Positions 61,351-64,000 of a stretch of 64,000 bases of DNA are shown in pieces. Position numbers and translations under genes: made by a program. Source of the DNA: Canibacter zhuwentaonis (lineage in GTDB: Bacteria > Actinomycetota > Actinomycetes > Actinomycetales > Microbacteriaceae); assembly GCF_018531145.1 (NCBI RefSeq), contig NZ_JAHDSZ010000001.1, positions 248,001 through 312,000 on the forward strand. Direction: 5' to 3'. The notes below the pieces were generated by a model, which was not told the DNA's origin, did no database searches, and worked only from the letters and a program-made list of their open reading frames with translations. Numbering within the stretch: the stretch's first letter is position 1; every line of letters begins with the position of its first letter.

Positions 61351-61394
61351 AAAAGTGCTCCCCTTAAATTCATCTCGGGGGGGGGGCACTTTTT
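61351..61394 (+). terminator. qcr operon terminator with G10 tract
   Basis: AAAAGTGC (61351-61358) pairs with GCACTTTT (61386-61393), extended by CCCC against a run of ten G (61377-61386), and followed by T. It is a typical strong terminator just after qcrB. Confidence 0.85.
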
Positions 61395-61523
61395 ACCACT
61401 CATAGCAGGCACAGTCTGTGTGCGTTAACTCCATCAATGTAAGTGTGCCTGAGATTGATTGTGTGCTCAAATAGTAGTTGCAGAATTTATTTTTCACGGG
61501 TAATTCTTCCTTATATACTGTCG

Positions 61524-61560
61524 AAAGAGTGGTGCTTTTTAGTTAAGGCATCACTCTTTA
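61524..61560. terminator. Hairpin within the qcrB-GNAT interval
   Basis: AAAGAGTGGTG (61524-61534) pairs with CATCACTCTTT (61549-61559) with one G-T wobble, followed by ATTATT. It would terminate or stabilise an RNA that starts near TATATACT (about 61513). Confidence 0.6.
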
Positions 61561-61887
61561 TTATTACGCTCCTTGATTCTATATTGATTCAGTTTTATGT
61601 ATGAGTTATACCTATGGCGGATAATTTGTTTTCATTGCAAACTATCCATTTACAATGGATGATTGAGGGGTGTTTTAGTTAAATCGTTTCTCAATTTTGT
61701 TGTTAGGCATTTATTGAAGCGTACCATTCTATGCAGGAAATGCTTAAAGCAAAGCGAGATGCTCTCAACAGAAGCTGCAAATTTACCGCACCAGAACCTC
61801 TGATTCCCCCTTACCTTGACTGCAATTATGCATAAGGCTAATTCTGTGATAGAATTTTACTAGTTTCCTTAAGTATTCCTTTCATTT

Positions 61888-61921
61888 TTAAGGGGCACTT
61901 TTCAACTAAAGTGCCCCTTAA
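61888..61921. terminator. Perfect 14-bp bidirectional terminator
   Basis: TTAAGGGGCACTTT (61888-61901) pairs without mismatch to AAAGTGCCCCTTAA (61908-61921), around the loop TCAACT. T-runs flank it on both sides. The right arm resembles the left arm of the qcr terminator at 61351. Confidence 0.9.
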
Positions 61922-62022
61922 TTTGTATGACCAGTTTTACTGCTTGGGTGGACGATTCATCTACGGCAAATCTTGCGATAGCTTGTTTGAGGGCACAAAA
62001 AATGACTGGGTGGCAGCGCCAT

Positions 62023-62466
62023 TTAGCCAATCTCTAAGATCTTGCGATAGTGCTGCCCGATTGGTTGAAAGTCTCTGCCGTTGTAAAAGTTCCCGATGTG
62101 CGATGTCATCGCGGAAATTTGCCGTACTCCACGACCCATACAGTAGTGTTCGTTAGCCTCCATCAGGCGCTCGCCTATTCCCTGTTTGCGATGCTTCTCG
62201 TCAACGACTATTTCCTGCAGGTGAGCGGTCAGACCCGGTGCGTGCAGAAGTCTCGACACTGTGAGCAGAGAATATCCCACAACCTCGCCTAACAGCTCTG
62301 CAACAAAGAGCACATTAGCCTCCTGCTCGCGATAGCGTAAGATGTTGTCTAGGGCGATAGTAAACTCGTCGCGGGTGATAGATTCGCGACCTGTAACATA
62401 CTGTGAAGCTAATCTGAAAAGAATTTTAGCATCTTCAGACTGACCTCGCCTAATTGAAATCTTCAT
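62023..62466 (-). CDS. GNAT family N-acetyltransferase
   Basis: A 147-residue GNAT domain: VLFVAELLGEVVGYSLLTV (beta4), then the acetyl-CoA loop EIVVDEKHRKQGIGERLMEA with the Q/R-x-x-G-x-G/A pattern (KQGIGE), and a C-terminal HIGNFYNGRDFQPIGQHYRK. The substrate is unknown. It lies 18 bases downstream of ctaF on the same strand and may be in the ctaD-ctaF operon. Its codon use is more AT-leaning than that of the oxidase genes. Confidence 0.85.
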   Translation of the reverse strand: MKISIRRGQSEDAKILFRLASQYVTGRESITRDEFTIALDNILRYREQEANVLFVAELLGEVVGYSLLTVSRLLHAPGLTAHLQEIVVDEKHRKQGIGERLMEANEHYCMGRGVRQISAMTSHIGNFYNGRDFQPIGQHYRKILEIG

Positions 62467-62484
62467 AAAACCAGTTTAGCAGTT

Positions 62485-62910
62485 TTAGCGAGCGAAGTTA
62501 CCCCTGTAGTATTCGTAGATAAGACCCATAACACTAACTAGAACAACGGGTAAACCGTAAAATGAAAGCCAAAAGTTCTTGCCGATGCACAGCCCCAGAG
62601 TCACAATCGCAATTCCAAAACCGAGCACAAGCGGCCACCAGCTCCAGGGGCTGAATTCACCGATCTCCGGGTCTGCGTCATCAATGTCAGAGTGCTCTTG
62701 ATCTTCAAGCAACACACCTCCCTGATTCTTTTTAGTTAGTACTAGCCAGGTTACGAATAAAGCACTGAGCACACTGCCGCCGAGCATTGCAAGGGTGCCA
62801 GCCCATTCAACCTCTCCATCATAGGTTATTATGCACCAGAAAGTGTAAACCCCCGAGATGATGAAAAAATAGACCGCAATTATTGAGTAAAGAACAATAT
62901 TGGTTTTCAT
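62485..62910 (-). CDS. ctaF: Cytochrome c oxidase subunit IV, actinobacterial type
   Basis: A 141-residue membrane protein with four helices in two pairs (about 6-27, 38-60 and 94-110, 113-133) separated by an acidic loop (LLEDQEHSDIDDADPEIG). Features FSPWSWWPLVLGFG and the C-terminal tail are typical of the actinobacteria-specific CtaF. It stabilises the aa3 oxidase in the bc1-aa3 supercomplex. It is 14 bases after ctaD. Confidence 0.93.
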   Translation of the reverse strand: MKTNIVLYSIIAVYFFIISGVYTFWCIITYDGEVEWAGTLAMLGGSVLSALFVTWLVLTKKNQGGVLLEDQEHSDIDDADPEIGEFSPWSWWPLVLGFGIAIVTLGLCIGKNFWLSFYGLPVVLVSVMGLIYEYYRGNFAR

Positions 62911-62924
62911 GTGTTATCTATCCC

Positions 62925-64000
62925 CTAGTGAGTTAGAGATGCGGTAGATGCAGCAGAAGCTGTAACAGGTTTAGGCTGCTCAACACCGCTTATTTCTGGG
63001 TGATGTAGGTCAAACGCTGGAGACTCGCTGCGAATCCGAGGAATTGAGTTAAAGTTATGACGAGGTGGTGGGCAGCTTGTAGCCCACTCAAGAGAACGAC
63101 CATAACCCCACGGATCATCAACCTCAACCTTAACTCCTGAGCGCCATGTCACATAAACGTTCAGCAGGAACGGTAGCATTGAAACAGCGAGCATAAACGC
63201 GCCAACAGTTGACAGCTGGTTCATCCAGGTTACTCCGTCTTCTGGAAGGTACGAGTAGTAGCGACGTGGCAGTGATTTAACACCGATCCAGTGCTGTACT
63301 AAGAAGGTTGTGTGGAAGCCCACGAAAAGAATCCAGAAGTGGATCTTACCGAGTCTCTCGTTGAGGCGTTTGCCTGTGAACTTTGGCCACCAGAAATAGA
63401 AGCCAGAGAACATCGCAAACACTACCGTTCCAAAGATAACGTAGTGGAAGTGAGCAACCACGAAGTAAGAGTCTGAAAGATGGAAGTCGAGCGTTGGAGA
63501 GGCCAGAATAACACCGGTTAGACCACCGAAGATAAAGGTTACAATGAAGCCCAGAGCCCATAGCATCGGGGTTTCAAAGGTGATCGATCCGCGCCACATA
63601 GTGCCAATCCAGTTAAAGATTTTAACACCGGTTGGCACCGCGATCAGCATTGTCATCAGGGCGAAGAAAGGCAGCAGAACAGAACCCGTTACAAACATAT
63701 GGTGCGCCCACACAGTGCTTGACAGCGCAGAAATCGAGATTGTCGCGTAAATAAGCGTTTTATAGCCGAAGATAGGCTTCCGGCTAAACACCGGAAAAAC
63801 CTCGGATACGATACCAAAGAAGGGCAGCGCAATAACGTAAACCTCGGGGTGTCCGAAGAACCAGAACAGGTGCTGCCAAAGAATTGGTCCGCCAGTGGCT
63901 ACATCATAAACGTGTGAGCCGAAAATACGATCGGATGCCAGTGCCAGCATAGCTGCTGCAAGCACAGGGAAGATCAGTAGAATCAAAATTGAGGTGATAA
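62925..64000 (-). CDS. ctaD: Cytochrome c oxidase subunit I, C-terminal part
   Basis: The gene leaves the right edge; about 358 of some 570 residues are visible and the start is outside. Key residues of the heme-copper centre are present: [13 protein letters not shown] (His-Tyr pair), [11 protein letters not shown] (two CuB His), the K-channel stretch ending [15 protein letters not shown], and [10 protein letters not shown] (heme a3 and heme a His). An apparent start at 63986 is an internal TTG; the frame continues open ([10 protein letters not shown]). It is the catalytic subunit reducing oxygen. The tail after [33 protein letters not shown] is as in actinobacterial CtaD. Confidence 0.96.
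   Translation of the reverse strand, partial: ITSILILLIFPVLAAAMLALASDRIFGSHVYDVATGGPILWQHLFWFFGHPEVYVIALPFFGIVSEVFPVFSRKPIFGYKTLIYATISISALSSTVWAHHMFVTGSVLLPFFALMTMLIAVPTGVKIFNWIGTMWRGSITFETPMLWALGFIVTFIFGGLTGVILASPTLDFHLSDSYFVVAHFHYVIFGTVVFAMFSGFYFWWPKFTGKRLNERLGKIHFWILFVGFHTTFLVQHWIGVKSLPRRYYSYLPEDGVTWMNQLSTVGAFMLAVSMLPFLLNVYVTWRSGVKVEVDDPWGYGRSLEWATSCPPPRHNFNSIPRIRSESPAFDLHHPEISGVEQPKPVTASAASTASLTH

Larger units (their letters stand above)
61339..62022. other. 684-bp gene-free AT-rich interval between qcrB and the GNAT gene
   Basis: Three strong hairpins stand here (61351-61394, 61524-61560, 61888-61921) but no gene can be supported. Only short frames exist; the longest of interest is a 34-codon frame from ATG 61732 (MQEMLKAKRDALNRSCKF at the start), without a family match. 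TTGACT near 61818 with TAATTC 17 bases on, and TGATAGAAT near 61848, are promoter-like and point rightward, toward the last hairpin, so a small transcript is possible. Confidence 0.5.

Noticed and set aside
61911-62156. 81-codon frame overlapping the GNAT gene end
   Set aside because: It is opposite the GNAT gene, begins inside a terminator stem and has no protein-like pattern.
1-64000. Mobile elements or prophage remnants
   Set aside because: No transposase, integrase, terminal inverted repeats with target duplications, or attachment sites at tRNA genes were seen.

Overview
This window comes from an actinobacterium with a compact genome of roughly balanced base composition, most likely a Microbacteriaceae-type or related small-genome lineage (Tropheryma-like or a freshwater ultramicrobacterium). 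I base this on gene order and on families restricted to actinobacteria: DUF3117, DUF3107, DUF3000, DUF3099, AdnA-AdnB, CtaF, a QcrC-QcrA-QcrB set, UPF0182, and a Lon-like PDZ protease. Several blocks match the order known from mycobacteria: methyltransferase-tatB-mrp-(DUF1003)-MgtE_N-stress protein (Rv1220c to Rv1234 region), rhlE-ferritin-like-DUF3107-adnA-adnB-uvrD2-Rv3196-like-Rv3195-like-PDZ-UPF0182 (Rv3211 to Rv3193c region), and trpD/ctaE-qcrC-qcrA-qcrB (Rv2192c to Rv2196). The genus is an inference.

Layout. 0-6 kb: end of rplT, a TrmH-type RNA methyltransferase, a CopC-like protein, pheS-pheT and a small A24-type prepilin peptidase. 6-16 kb: ferredoxin, citrate synthase, DUF3117, O-methyltransferase, TatB, an mgtE-like/DUF1003/mrp operon, a stress-type membrane protein, an Xaa-Pro aminopeptidase and a PHP phosphoesterase. 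16-35 kb: DEAD helicase, ferritin-like protein, DUF3107, the AdnAB double-strand-break helicase-nuclease, a kinase-like protein, UvrD2, an Rv3196-like protein, a zincin-like protein, a PDZ/Lon protease and UPF0182. 35-42 kb: fatty-acid beta-oxidation pair fadB-fadA, RNase D, DUF3000, ZapE and heme A synthase. 42-50 kb: the suf Fe-S operon (sufB, sufD, a Rieske ferredoxin, sufC, a MIP18-type protein, an ABC-F ATPase), then SURF1 and two small conserved proteins. 50-57 kb: fabG, serB, an ABC ATPase, rpmE2, a DnaQ-like exonuclease, a hydrolase, a PAP2 phosphatase and trpD. 57-64 kb: the bc1-aa3 respiratory branch (ctaE-qcrC-qcrA-qcrB facing ctaD-ctaF plus a GNAT gene).

The genes fit an aerobic heterotroph: a cytochrome bc1-aa3 supercomplex with its assembly factors (heme A synthase, SURF1, perhaps the CopC-like copper protein), SUF Fe-S supply (also feeding ferredoxin and Rieske proteins), citrate synthase and beta-oxidation. 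Signals beyond ordinary annotation include a seven-unit 21-22 bp tandem repeat at 18.55-18.72 kb, erosion of catalytic motifs in AdnA and two neighbouring proteins, a 17-base motif shared by the adnA and DnaQ-like promoters, palindromes in the mgtE-like, suf and ctaE/trpD control regions, many apparently leaderless promoters, and a 0.68 kb gene-free interval between qcrB and the GNAT gene. No mobile element, CRISPR array, tRNA or rRNA gene was recognised.
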